Source: Candidatus Bathyarchaeota archaeon
GTDB taxonomy: Archaea; Thermoproteota; Bathyarchaeia; Bathyarchaeales; Bathycorpusculaceae
Length of the DNA stretch: 64,000 bases
Direction: 5' to 3'
Assembly: GCA_003141855.1 (NCBI GenBank)
Contig: PLNS01000015.1
Span: 1-64,000 of the forward strand
A program made the translations under genes and the position numbers. Below, piece after piece: positions 40,952 to 49,403 of the stretch (positions within the stretch are counted from its first letter, which is position 1; the number at the start of each line of letters is the position of its first letter). The notes beneath the pieces were generated by a model that searched no databases, had not been told where the DNA came from, and saw only the letters and a program-made list of their open reading frames with translations.

Positions 40952-42037
40952 ATGTATGCTAAGGGCATAGCGGTTGTTGCAATTACAAGACGTGGCGTAG
41001 AGACCGCGCTGAAAATAAAAGAATCCTTAGACAAAGCTGGCTTGAATTCGACGGTTTATGCGCCCAAAAAATACAATCAAAACGGCGTTGTCACTTTAGA
41101 CAAAAAATTGGCTGACTTTATCAAGGATACCTACAGCACGGTGGACGCTTTGATCGCTGTCATGGCAACGGGCATAGTTATCCGTGCAGTTGCTCCGCTT
41201 CTGGAGAGCAAACTAACTGACCCCGCAGTCGTCGGCGTAGACGCTACTGGAAAATTCGTTATCAGCTTATTGTCGGGGCATTATGGCGGCGCAAACGAGC
41301 TATCGAGAACAATCGCCAAAGGCATCGGTGCAACACCCGTAATTACCACAGCCTCAGACGTTACTGGAAAAATGAGTGTTGACGAAATCGCAAAAACCTT
41401 GCACTTGACTATCCAAAACCCCGAGAGCCTCGTCGCGGTAAACTCTGCCATAGTGAACGGTGACCGATTGATTGTTGTGTTAACTGGCGACGTCAAAATC
41501 CCAATGAATGTAATTAGCTGCTTTGAGATTAAAAAAGCCGAAAACGGCGTGCAAGCATTAGAAATCATCAACCGTTACGATGCAGGCGTAATAATCACCC
41601 TTGAACCCTTATCGATTACCAAGTTCGTTAAGCCATTCACTATCCTAAAAACCAAATACTTGGTCGTGGGGTTGGGCGCAAGAAAAGACTCAAGCGCAGA
41701 CAGCATAATCGAAGCCGTGGACACAGCTCTCGAACGCGTCCATGTGCCGTTGGCGAATGTAAACCGTTTCGCCACAGTCGATATCAAGCGTAACTCTAAA
41801 GCAATGGTAGATGCCGTGGAGCGGTTGGGTGCGCCGCTTGAGTTTTTAAGCGTCGATGCACTTCGTTCATTAAATCACAGTGATCTTTCGCCTGACTCAG
41901 CGATGGTTCAGGAAAAAATCGGTGTTGGAGGAGTATGCGAACGAGCAGCCTTACTGATAGCGGGAAAAAACTCAAAACTACTACTGAAAAAAGTCAAGCT
42001 AAACGGGGTAACAGTGGCAGTAGCCGAGGGCGAATAA
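40952..42037 (+). CDS. cbiG: Cobalt-precorrin-5A hydrolase
   Basis: A 361-residue protein. GIAVVAITRRGVETALKIKE, LIAVMATGIVIRAVAPLLES, VISLLSGHYGGANELSRTIA, then the C-terminal VVGLGARKDSSADSIIEAVD and VNRFATVDIKRNSKAM blocks match CbiG. It opens the delta-lactone of cobalt-precorrin-5A and loses the two-carbon fragment. The start is adjacent to the cbiF stop. Confidence 0.88.
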   Translation: MYAKGIAVVAITRRGVETALKIKESLDKAGLNSTVYAPKKYNQNGVVTLDKKLADFIKDTYSTVDALIAVMATGIVIRAVAPLLESKLTDPAVVGVDATGKFVISLLSGHYGGANELSRTIAKGIGATPVITTASDVTGKMSVDEIAKTLHLTIQNPESLVAVNSAIVNGDRLIVVLTGDVKIPMNVISCFEIKKAENGVQALEIINRYDAGVIITLEPLSITKFVKPFTILKTKYLVVGLGARKDSSADSIIEAVDTALERVHVPLANVNRFATVDIKRNSKAMVDAVERLGAPLEFLSVDALRSLNHSDLSPDSAMVQEKIGVGGVCERAALLIAGKNSKLLLKKVKLNGVTVAVAEGE

Positions 42038-42765
42038 GCGTCGTCGGCATCGGACCCGGCAGCCTTGAGCATTTAACACCTAAAGCCCGAAGCGAAATAG
42101 AAAACGCCGACGTAGTCGTTGGTTATGGCACATACATTAAACTAATCCAATCCATCGTGAAAAAAAACGCTGAAGTGGTTTCTGGAACCATGGGGCGAGA
42201 AGTTGAACGAGCAAAAATCGCTGTAGAAAAAGCTTCTGAGGGCAAACGTGTTGTCATGGTTAGTAGCGGCGACCCAGGCGTTTACGGCATGGCAGGCATA
42301 GTTTTAGAAGTAGCTGCTATGGAGAAAACAAACGTTCCAGTTGAGATTGTTCCAGGCGTCACCGCGGCCACAGCCGCAGCCTCAAAACTCGGAGCACCAT
42401 TAGTCAGCGATTTCGCCGTCATCAGCCTCAGCGACCTGTTGACTCCGTGGGAAAAAATCGAGCGCCGACTCGAAGCTGCCGCATCAGCAGACTTTGCAAT
42501 TATCCTCTATAACCCCCAGAGCCAAGGTCGCATTGAGCCGTTAGCTAAGGCTTACGAGATAATGCTAAAACACATCAAGCCAGACACGCCAGTCGGCATA
42601 GTTAGGCAAGCTGGACGTGAAGGGGAGGGGGTCACAATTACAACACTTAAAGAAATGCTCAACGCTGAAATCGACATGGTCACAACGATTATTGTTGGTA
42701 ATTCGGCTACCAAGGTTGTTAACGGCAAGATGGTTACTGCAAGAGGCTACGACCTAAAAGAGTAG
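41935..42765 (+). CDS. cbiH: Cobalt-precorrin-3 C17-methyltransferase (ring contraction)
   Basis: A 276-residue tetrapyrrole methylase: RISVVGIGPGSLEHLTPKAR, ADVVVGYGTYIKLIQSI, VVMVSSGDPGVYGMAGIVLE and EIVPGVTAATAAASKLGAP. CbiH methylates C17 and contracts the ring. The only ATG in frame is at 41935, giving about 32 Ser/Lys/Thr-rich residues not seen in relatives and a 103-base overlap with cbiG. ATA at 42031 overlaps the cbiG TAA stop (ATAA) after GAGGGCG and would give the usual length. Confidence 0.85.
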   Translation: MRTSSLTDSGKKLKTTTEKSQAKRGNSGSSRGRISVVGIGPGSLEHLTPKARSEIENADVVVGYGTYIKLIQSIVKKNAEVVSGTMGREVERAKIAVEKASEGKRVVMVSSGDPGVYGMAGIVLEVAAMEKTNVPVEIVPGVTAATAAASKLGAPLVSDFAVISLSDLLTPWEKIERRLEAAASADFAIILYNPQSQGRIEPLAKAYEIMLKHIKPDTPVGIVRQAGREGEGVTITTLKEMLNAEIDMVTTIIVGNSATKVVNGKMVTARGYDLKE

Positions 42766-42769
42766 CCAG

Positions 42770-43615
42770 TTATTCTTTTTTGTTTTCCATAAGTTCAAGA
42801 ATTTCTCTTCTAGCTTCCCCGATTGTAAGCGGGTATTGTTTGTCACCTCGAAGGCTGTCTTCCTTGTTGAGGATTTCAAAGAGGTGTGTTATGCGAGGAA
42901 GGCGAAGGTCTACGCTGCGGATGAGGTCAGCTTGGCTAAAGATTTCTTGAGGCGGTCCCTGCATTAGAATTTGTCCTTTGTTTAGGATGCAGATTTCGTC
43001 TGCGAAAAGGGGCACCAAATCCACATCGTGGGTTGCTATTATCAAAGTTAAACCTAATTCTTTGTTGAGTTGCATGAGGAGTTTTAGAACTTTGCTTGAG
43101 GTTTTCGGGTCGAGGTTGGACATGGGTTCGTCTAATATTATGATTTCAGGCTTCATCGCTAGCACTCCCGCTATGGAGGCGCGTCTCTTTTGTCCTCCAC
43201 TAAGGTTCGAAGGCGACTTATTTTCCAAACCTTTCAAATCGGTGACTTCTAAAGCCCAATTTACCCGTTGCTCAATTTCCGCTTTGGATAGTTTAAGGTT
43301 GGTGGGTCCGAAAGCAACGTCTAAGGCAACTGTTCTAGCGAAGAGTTGGTCATCTGGGTCTTGGAAGACTAAACCGACTTTTTGGCGGATTTCATCCAGG
43401 TTTTGTTTATTTACTTCTTTTCCTAATACGTTGACTTTTCCGCTTGTCGGCATTAGCAAACCATTGAAGTGATGTAGCAGGGTGGATTTGCCTGCGCCGT
43501 TTGGTCCGAGGATGGCGATGTTTTTTCCTTTTTCCACGCTGAAGTTAATGTTTTCAATGGCTTTGGTGCCGTCAGGGTAGGTGTGTGAGAGGTTGATTGT
43601 TTCGATCGCTTTCAT
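42770..43615 (-). CDS. cbiO: Cobalt ECF transporter ATPase
   Basis: A 281-residue ABC ATPase with Walker A GPNGAGKS (37-44), [10 protein letters not shown], the ABC signature NLSGGQKRR, Walker [13 protein letters not shown] and switch His in ATHDVDLV. It powers the cobalt transporter made with CbiQ and CbiM-N. It is convergent with the cobalamin operon, 5 bases apart, and follows cbiQ in the transporter operon. Confidence 0.92.
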   Translation of the reverse strand: MKAIETINLSHTYPDGTKAIENINFSVEKGKNIAILGPNGAGKSTLLHHFNGLLMPTSGKVNVLGKEVNKQNLDEIRQKVGLVFQDPDDQLFARTVALDVAFGPTNLKLSKAEIEQRVNWALEVTDLKGLENKSPSNLSGGQKRRASIAGVLAMKPEIIILDEPMSNLDPKTSSKVLKLLMQLNKELGLTLIIATHDVDLVPLFADEICILNKGQILMQGPPQEIFSQADLIRSVDLRLPRITHLFEILNKEDSLRGDKQYPLTIGEARREILELMENKKE

Positions 43616-43631
43616 GCTTAATTTTTCTCCT

Positions 43632-44549
43632 TTAAATTATTCCAAGGTCAGCTAACAGCAACGCTACCACTGCTAAAACCACAAGTACTCCGATGGCGAT
43701 GTCTTTTTTCTCCATTTTTTTTGTGGTGTAGCTGAAGAGACTGCTTGTGCCTGTGTAGCCGCGGGATACCATGGCATCGCCGACTTTTAAGGCTCGGTCA
43801 AACGATTTTACCAGAAGCATGCCGCCGACGGTGCCGTAGTTGCCGAGTTTGCGGAATACGCTGACTGATTTAGTATAACCGCAACGGGATTGCTGTGCTT
43901 TATAGATTCGGGCTCTTTCATCAGAAACCACCGAAATGTACCTGTACATCAGCATCGTTGTGTCCAAAATAACTGAGGGTACGCGGAACCATGCCAGAGA
44001 ATCCAACAATGTTTCCATAGGCGTCACTGTTATGAGTAGGTTAAGGATGGAGGCGGCAGCTAAAACACGGGCGAAGATAAGTATGGCGAAAGTGATGCCT
44101 TCCATGTAAATGTTCCAGCCTAAATACGGAATTGTCGCGACGACATGGGTGCCCACGAACAGCTGCACGACTGCCACAACTATGGCAACGTAGGTTGGGT
44201 ACAGAAGCCTTTTGAAGTAGCCCTTCAACGAAGCATGGGCGTAAACGGCTAGAACAACGCAAACGATTATCGGGATAACGGCGTATTCTGAGCGGGTTAA
44301 AGCAACTGCTCCGAACACCGCGGTGATGGCGCAGATGAATTTGACTCGGGCATCCAACCGATGCAGCGCAGAACCGGTTTTGGGGGCGTCGGCAGAAGGC
44401 AGGTCATGGTCTGTTGCCTGTGTTTGAGCGTTTTTTTCGCGTTTGTTTATTTGCCGCAGTTTCAGGTTTCTACCTATAATAAGGAAAATAAAGAATCCCA
44501 ACGTCATGAGCATGCCGTTTACTGGGTCGCCTTGCAGCCACTCAAACAT
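43632..44549 (-). CDS. cbiQ: Cobalt ECF transporter transmembrane protein
   Basis: A 305-residue membrane protein with about six to seven hydrophobic segments. LHRLDARVKFICAITAVFG and the coupling segment SRGYTGTSSLFSYTTKK mark CbiQ. An unusual N-terminal extension of about 50 residues (one membrane helix plus a charged linker) precedes the normal start. It overlaps cbiM-N by 8 bases. Confidence 0.88.
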   Translation of the reverse strand: MFEWLQGDPVNGMLMTLGFFIFLIIGRNLKLRQINKREKNAQTQATDHDLPSADAPKTGSALHRLDARVKFICAITAVFGAVALTRSEYAVIPIIVCVVLAVYAHASLKGYFKRLLYPTYVAIVVAVVQLFVGTHVVATIPYLGWNIYMEGITFAILIFARVLAAASILNLLITVTPMETLLDSLAWFRVPSVILDTTMLMYRYISVVSDERARIYKAQQSRCGYTKSVSVFRKLGNYGTVGGMLLVKSFDRALKVGDAMVSRGYTGTSSLFSYTTKKMEKKDIAIGVLVVLAVVALLLADLGII

Positions 44550-45543
44550 TCTGCTTCTCCTCTGTGCGCTTTGATAGTTGCCCTAACACTGTCGGCAAAA
44601 GGTAGCCTACTATTAATCCGCCTGCCGCTCCTCCAATGGTAAACGCGATATATTGATCAACCCTGCTGTAATGGATGAGTAAGCTGGATCCGCTGGCAAC
44701 CGATGTGTCTGTGCCTCCCATTTGCCCCCCGAAAACGTTCACTCCCACATACGTGAGAACGAGCATTATGGCTAAGATGACCGCCATAGTTACGAGGGCG
44801 TACTTGGTAAATTTGTCAATTTTATGGTCCTTGCGATTTGAGGATTTCAGTTCGACTGGTTTGGATGCGTGGGCGGGTGTGCGAGGGGTTGTAGGCAAGC
44901 CTTTCCACCATGTGAGAATTTCTGGACGATGGATTTGGATGTATTGAACGGCGGCAGCAGTAAACGCAAATTCCAAGATCGCCAACGGAATCTGCGTTGG
45001 CAAGTAACCGAGCATGTAGATTTCCCAGTGCTGCCCAATAGAGCCTGGATTAAGCGAAATGGCAAGTTGCAATGCAGTGGACGCGTAAGTTGCTAAGTCG
45101 CCGACGAACCCAGCAACCCCTGCTGCAAGCCATACTGATGCCCCCAGTTTCTTGAGGAGCAGGTAGACACCAATTCCTATGAAGCCGCCGACGACTCCCA
45201 GCGAAATAAGGTTGGCTCCAAGCGAAGTTATGCCGCCATGTCCGAGGAAAACTTGGAAAAAGAGGACTATGCCACTTATGGCTGCTGTGGCGAGTGGTCC
45301 AATGATGATTGCTGATAGGGCGGTTCCGTTTGGATGAGAGCTTGAACCTGTCACTGGCACTGGTATGTGCCAAACAGATATTACGAAGACAGCGGCGCCC
45401 ATGAGGGCAAGTATGGACATGTATGCGGGGTTTGCTTTTCGGGTTTGAGCTATTTTTCTTGCGCCTATGGCTACAAAGAATATGGCTACTATGTACCATG
45501 CGATGCTCCACTGCCATGTTAATATTCCGTCGGCTATGTGCAT
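44542..45543 (-). CDS. cbiM: Cobalt transporter substrate-binding protein, CbiM-CbiN fusion
   Basis: A 333-residue membrane protein. MHIADGIL begins it, as in CbiM where the N-terminus binds the metal; HIPVPVTGSSSHPNGTAL gives a second metal site with His residues. Several membrane helices follow. After residue about 240 a new helix, a loop and a last helix (DQYIAFTIGGAAGGLIVGYL) match the CbiN part. It imports Co2+ for the cobalamin genes. A GGGGG site precedes the ATG at 45543. Confidence 0.88.
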   Translation of the reverse strand: MHIADGILTWQWSIAWYIVAIFFVAIGARKIAQTRKANPAYMSILALMGAAVFVISVWHIPVPVTGSSSHPNGTALSAIIIGPLATAAISGIVLFFQVFLGHGGITSLGANLISLGVVGGFIGIGVYLLLKKLGASVWLAAGVAGFVGDLATYASTALQLAISLNPGSIGQHWEIYMLGYLPTQIPLAILEFAFTAAAVQYIQIHRPEILTWWKGLPTTPRTPAHASKPVELKSSNRKDHKIDKFTKYALVTMAVILAIMLVLTYVGVNVFGGQMGGTDTSVASGSSLLIHYSRVDQYIAFTIGGAAGGLIVGYLLPTVLGQLSKRTEEKQNV

Positions 45544-45595
45544 ACCTTTGTCCCCCTTTGTGTTGGATTATCCACCGAATACTTATTAACTTTTG

Positions 45596-45611
45596 TTTAA
45601 CTAAAGTTAAA
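45596..45611. promoter_or_regulatory. Palindromic operator between cbiM and the regulator
   Basis: TTTAACTAAAGTTAAA is a 16-base palindrome (7-base arms and a 2-base centre) in the 85-base gap between divergent genes. A partial copy, TTAACTTT, lies at about 45586-45593. It is well placed as the binding site of the adjacent winged-helix regulator and could control both directions. Confidence 0.55.
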
Positions 45612-45628
45612 GTCAGGTTGAATACAAA

Positions 45629-46462
45629 ATGCCCAAAAAACCGCAAAACCTACTCCTTCGAAACAAAGGAGAATTCACCAAGTTCCAAATCCTGCTCGAA
45701 GTTATGCGCAACCAACCCCACGTCAAACAAAAAGACATCAGCGACAAATTAGGCATAACCATACAAGCCATATCCAAATACTTCAAAAAACTTGCCAAAG
45801 AAGGCCTCCTAGAAGCGGGCTCAGAACGTGCAGACTACCACCTAACCCCCAAAGCTATAACTAAATTGCGTGAAGATGTCCGTGCGCTCGAAAGCTACGT
45901 CACCGAAGTAAAACACGACCTAAAAATCGAACATGCATGGCCAGCCATCGCTACCCAGACTATCAAAGCTGGGCAAGAAATTGGCTTAATCATGAAAGAA
46001 GGCGTTATGTACACCGTGCCATCAGACAGCGCCAACACGGAAGCCAAAGGCATAGCACTCGCCGACGCTAAACCAGGAGAAGACTTAGGCTTAAGAGACC
46101 TCCACGGAAAAGTCAAAGTTAACCAGGGAAAAATCTTAATCGTTAAACTGCCCAGCATACGCAAAGGCGGCTCACGCGCAGTAGACTTAGCGAAAGTCAA
46201 AGCAATCTATGATGAGTTTGCACCCGACCGCATCGGCGTCATGGGTGCTGTTGGCCGAGCAGTCCTCAACAAGCTGGAGCTTAAAGCGGACATCGAGTTT
46301 GGCATTGGCCGCTCAGCAGCAATCGCCGCGTCCAGAGGCTTAAACGTTTTCGTTCTCGTCGTCGGCAGGATGGTTAACCGCATGATCCAAGAAATCGACC
46401 AAATCAACATGAAAACCGCAGGCAACATAATCTACGAAGTCAAAGACGCACAAATCACTTAA
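45629..46462 (+). CDS. Winged-helix regulator, likely of cobalt transport/cobalamin genes
   Basis: A 277-residue protein. Residues 18-80 form a winged helix (KFQILLEVMRNQPHVKQKDI, SDKLGITIQAISKYFKKLAK, EGLLEAGSERADYHLTPK). Residues 110-277 form a ligand- or signal-sensing domain (GLIMKEGVMYTVPSDSANTE and IGVMGAVGRAVLNKLELKAD). It lies divergent to cbiM across a palindrome, so repression of cobalt uptake in response to metal or corrinoid is the likely role. I see no obvious metal-binding cluster of Cys or His in the helix part. Confidence 0.7.
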   Translation: MPKKPQNLLLRNKGEFTKFQILLEVMRNQPHVKQKDISDKLGITIQAISKYFKKLAKEGLLEAGSERADYHLTPKAITKLREDVRALESYVTEVKHDLKIEHAWPAIATQTIKAGQEIGLIMKEGVMYTVPSDSANTEAKGIALADAKPGEDLGLRDLHGKVKVNQGKILIVKLPSIRKGGSRAVDLAKVKAIYDEFAPDRIGVMGAVGRAVLNKLELKADIEFGIGRSAAIAASRGLNVFVLVVGRMVNRMIQEIDQINMKTAGNIIYEVKDAQIT

Positions 46463-46576
46463 CATTTGATGCATGTATTGGCGTAATCTAAAACATACCA
46501 TCAACGTTTCTTTTACGTTAATGCCTATTTAAAAAAAGGAAAATGGGTTGGTTGGTAGCCAACAATTTGCGGTTGT

Positions 46577-47116
46577 TTAACTTGTTGTGAAGGTTGAAGC
46601 AGGTATTGTGGGATTCACATTGATGTTGAAGAGTACGATGGCTTCTCCGGCTGTATTGGCGTATGAATATTGGTTGTCGCTTCCGTTCCAGTTGGTGGTG
46701 AGGTGATTAACGTATTCTGCCCATTGGTTTCCGAATCCTGGTGCTGCGACAGTTCCCCAATCAGCGGCAAAGGTAGATGCTGTCCATGTGGCTCCGCTAT
46801 CAGCGCTCATCCATGATTTTTCCTGACCTGCGTCCAATATATAAGCATAGGTAGCGAAGTCAACGCGGAGAGTCAAGTTACTCGATTTTATGTCCCTGCC
46901 TTGCCATTTGTATTCTGTCGTTTGTCCTTGGCTTGTAACGTTAGCGCTAAACTTCAAAGTGGTTGCATCTGCAACACTCACTGTTGGGGTAGGAGTCGGA
47001 GTAGGATTGGTTGTTCCACCGTTTCCGTTGTTACTGAGTAGGTATGCTGCTGCGCCGGCAATGATAATGACGACAACTAAAACCGCAACGATAATGTATA
47101 TTGTCTTTTTGTTCAA
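46577..47116 (-). CDS. Secreted/membrane-anchored protein with Thr-Pro linker
   Basis: A 179-residue protein. The N-terminal hydrophobic segment (IYIIVAVLVVVIIIAGAAAY) anchors it, followed by a TNPTPTPTPTVS linker and an exposed beta-rich domain (FSANVTSQGQTTEYKWQGRD, SWMSADSGATWTAS). TATA box on the minus strand at 47158-47168. It is an archaeal surface protein of unknown role, convergent with the regulator gene. Confidence 0.65.
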   Translation of the reverse strand: MNKKTIYIIVAVLVVVIIIAGAAAYLLSNNGNGGTTNPTPTPTPTVSVADATTLKFSANVTSQGQTTEYKWQGRDIKSSNLTLRVDFATYAYILDAGQEKSWMSADSGATWTASTFAADWGTVAAPGFGNQWAEYVNHLTTNWNGSDNQYSYANTAGEAIVLFNINVNPTIPASTFTTS

Positions 47117-47679
47117 TTTGAATCACCGAATTTTTCTGGCTTTCTCTTTAGGGGAAACTTAATATAAGCTTTTCCACGCACTAAAACGCTTGATTAAAAA
47201 TCGACAAATTATGTGTATTTAGACGGGGGTGCAAAGATTTTTGTGTTGGGTTTTTTCTTGGCTTTGGCCGGTTGCGTGTCGTTTTTCACGGTGTTGACGT
47301 TGTCGTTGTGGGGTTTAGCTGTTTTTCTGCTTTGAGGGTAGTTTCGCAGGGGTTGATTGTTGCAACTAGTGCAGGGAGTGGGTTGCAACAACAGCAACAA
47401 CAACTTCTTTTCTATGCTGTTGATTTGAGTTGGTTTTTTTAAATGGGGCTCTTTGCACGGTTTTTGAAGAGTCATCGGAAAGATTCAGTTGCAACTTCCA
47501 ACAACAGAGCCCACCAGCAAACATAAAAAAGCCTCAGAAAAAGCGCTGCAAATTCTTCTTAGAAAAGATCTCCCCACCTATGCCCCAGCATCAAACAACC
47601 GCTAGAACAAAAACAGCTAAACACACACAATTTTAGATTAAAATAACTTTTATATTTGGCAAGGGGGTTGTTTGTCTTT
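47117..47679. other. Intergenic region with two promoters and AAC-rich stretch
   Basis: About 560 bases. The right end holds a TATA box at 47649-47656, with a predicted start on the Sm-like gene's ATG. The left end holds the TATA box of the secreted-protein gene. The middle is AAC/CAA-rich low complexity near 47380-47410. No coding frame looks convincing. Confidence 0.4.
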
Positions 47680-47952
47680 ATGTATCCCAATAATGTTGAT
47701 CACAGTAATTCATTGGAACCCAGCAAGAACCCCATAAATGTTCTCATAAAGCAGCTACACGGGAACATCGAAGTTGTCCTCAAAAATGGTTGGGATTACA
47801 AAGGCAAAATGGTTAAAGTCGACGGATATATGAACATCCTCCTTGAAGGTGCAACCGAATACAATAACGAGCAGATGCTCACTAACTATGGTATCGTGCT
47901 GCTCCGCGGAAATAACATTCTCTACATTATCCTAGACGCTACAAAACACTAA
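47680..47952 (+). CDS. Sm-like archaeal RNA-binding protein
   Basis: A 90-residue LSm protein. The ATG at 47680 is favoured because the TATA box centre at about 47653 is 27 bases before it, giving a leaderless message; an upstream TTG at 47656 is not needed. LIKQLHGNIEVVLKNGWDYK, GKMVKVDGYMNILLEGATEY and GIVLLRGNNILYIILD match Sm1 and Sm2. Archaeal Sm proteins form heptamer rings that bind U-rich RNA. Confidence 0.88.
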   Translation: MYPNNVDHSNSLEPSKNPINVLIKQLHGNIEVVLKNGWDYKGKMVKVDGYMNILLEGATEYNNEQMLTNYGIVLLRGNNILYIILDATKH

Positions 47953-47980
47953 ATATACTTATGGTCCGGTATAGAAAATA

Positions 47981-48072
47981 TCCTGAAAAGACGCAGGAAC
48001 GTCGATAGTCTTTCATATAACTATCTGTGTATGGGGGGATGTCACCCGCGCAACCCCCCTTTTCGATTTTTT
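47981..48072 (+). ncRNA. Candidate structured small RNA downstream of the Sm-like gene
   Basis: Three hairpins follow one another closely: GACG/CGTC (47990-47993 with 48000-48003), GATAGT/ACTATC (48004-48009 with 48020-48025) and a strong GGGGGG/CCCCCC (48033-48038 with 48054-48059) followed by TTTTCGATTTTTT. The last has the shape of a terminator. It lies 28 bases past the stop of the Sm-like gene, so it could be a small RNA, possibly bound by that protein, or the processed 3' end of its message. Confidence 0.5.
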
Positions 48073-48084
48073 GGTGTGGTCGCC

Positions 48085-48195
48085 GTGACTGATGCTGAGT
48101 TTTCGTTTTCAGGCTTTAAGCGGCGCAAGTATGGACCGAGAACTCTTAGAGAGAAACATCATAATTACCCCAAGATTCAAAAGAAGTGGCTGTAA
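48085..48195 (+). CDS. Possible small basic protein
   Basis: A 36-residue frame from a GTG at 48085, reading VTDAEFSFSGFKRRKYGPRT then LREKHHNYPKIQKKWL. It is strongly basic and follows the candidate RNA. No ribosome site of note is present, and a GTG at 48076 is also in frame. It is weakly supported. Confidence 0.3.
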   Translation: MTDAEFSFSGFKRRKYGPRTLREKHHNYPKIQKKWL

Positions 48196-48278
48196 TTGTG
48201 TTAACTATTTAGCGTAAGTTGCATTTGCATAGAAACTGTCATATATCATTTTTGCCCCCTATCCAGTGGTTAACTAAA

Positions 48279-48413
48279 ATGGACCAAAAATGCCCCAGAT
48301 GCGGAACCACAACAAAACAAGGCTTGATTTATGATAAGGTACACAAGAACTTACTATGCCATAAATGCGCGAAAAAACAAAACCCAAATTTAAAGGTACA
48401 CCCTCGCAGGTAA
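48279..48413 (+). CDS. Small zinc-ribbon protein
   Basis: A 44-residue protein from the ATG at 48279. MDQKCPRCGTTTKQGLIYD then VHKNLLCHKCAKKQ, with C-x2-C pairs at residues 5/8 and 27/30, make a compact zinc ribbon. Upstream in-frame codons carry no motif and are unlikely to be used. It follows the Sm-like gene region but may have its own promoter. Confidence 0.55.
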   Translation: MDQKCPRCGTTTKQGLIYDKVHKNLLCHKCAKKQNPNLKVHPRR

Positions 48414-49169
48414 CGTTTGCCGGATGTTTCATCGTGTAAGGCCTATCCTGGTGTTCGCATAAGGCCTATTTGACTTGCGCCGAATCAACGGATGCTAAGG
48501 TGTCGAATGGCTAATCTAGCAAAACAAGGATTAAAACAATATAGAAGTTGTTGTTCTAGGTGAAATAGGGTGAACAACTACTTCTAACTTGACTTTGCCA
48601 GAAGGAAGCTATGCGCCAAAAGATTATATGTCAAAAGAAGAAGATAAAAAATTTGTGTCTTCTTCTTCTTTTCGTTAGCTGGTTGCTCCGAAAACTGATT
48701 CGGATCTCGATTGGAAAGAAATTTTGAACCTAACTAAAAAAATGCCCAAAAGAATAAAATAGAAAACTCTTTTGATTAGCGTGTCTTCTCAAGGTTTGCT
48801 GAATCCTGGTTAAACCTAAAGAACTTGAAGTAGAAAGATTATTACATTCATTCTTTTTTCATAGTTTAATATCAGTTTCTTTCCAAAGTGCACCCTTAAC
48901 TTTGCAAATTATTGAATTATTAGAGAAAAAATAACAGTTTAAAACTAGTTTCTGAACCTTTTCGAACATTATTCCAAGGCCTTTTTCAAAAATAAGGCTC
49001 AAAAAATACTCCAATGTATTTTACCTAAAAAGTCAAAAGAAAGACAAGTTTTCTCAACCATTTCAACAATAGGTTTCTATTGAAAAAGTCCTGTTCCAAC
49101 GAGTTAGGGCTTCTGCAGCACTTTTGCAACATCATTTTTCGCAAAACTATGGTAAAATGGGCTGTTTTA

Positions 49170-49210
49170 GCCTTTATATAAGGGAGGGGAGGTGCCTCAG
49201 AGACAGGTAG
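49170..49210 (+). promoter_or_regulatory. Element A1: TATA plus G-rich spacer
   Basis: TTTATATAAGGGAGGGGAGG then TGCCTC, nearly matched by the minus-strand copy at 55232-55274 (TTTAAATAAGGGAGGGGAGG then TCCCTC). The predicted start is about 49201, with the conserved stretch ending there. Confidence 0.55.
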
Positions 49211-49359
49211 ACCGTGTTCTCTTCTATCAAAAATAACTGAGCAACACCCCTAGCAAATGATAAAAGAGCGCAAAATATTGTAAACAATCAACTGCCAACT
49301 AAGCCCTCTTTTACAATGAACGCACATTACCCTAGCATTTTAGGCTCTGCAAACATTGA

Positions 49360-49397
49360 GCCTATAAATAGAGGGGTATAGACTGCAAGAGCACTAG
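49360..49397 (+). promoter_or_regulatory. Element B1: second TATA element of the pair
   Basis: GCCTATAAATAGAGGGG then TATAGACTG and GAGCACTAG, matched in the minus-strand copy at 55169-55210. The predicted start is at about 49390, pointing right into the 3' end of rad50 on the opposite strand. Confidence 0.55.
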
Positions 49398-49403
49398 AGG
49401 TTT

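Larger units (their letters stand above)
48414..49403. other. Long AT-rich intergenic region with hairpins and promoter-like elements
   Basis: Nearly 1 kb without a convincing gene. It holds a 14-base stem (48543-48556 with 48572-48585, one mismatch), a 12-base stem (48633-48644 with 48661-48672), and the first copies of two promoter-like elements (49170-49210 and 49360-49397). The rest is AT-rich with no conserved frame. It may encode one or more structured RNAs. Confidence 0.4.

Noticed and set aside
45544-45628. Cobalamin riboswitch upstream of the cobalt transporter
   Set aside because: The 85-base gap is too short for a B12 riboswitch and has no B12-box-like sequence; it holds a palindrome instead. 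The hemA gap is also too short.
47209-47475. Minus-strand frame of 88 codons in the gap before the Sm-like gene
   Set aside because: Composition is low-complexity (Leu run, Lys/Pro/Asn-rich) from CAA/AAC-rich DNA, with no ribosome site and no motif.
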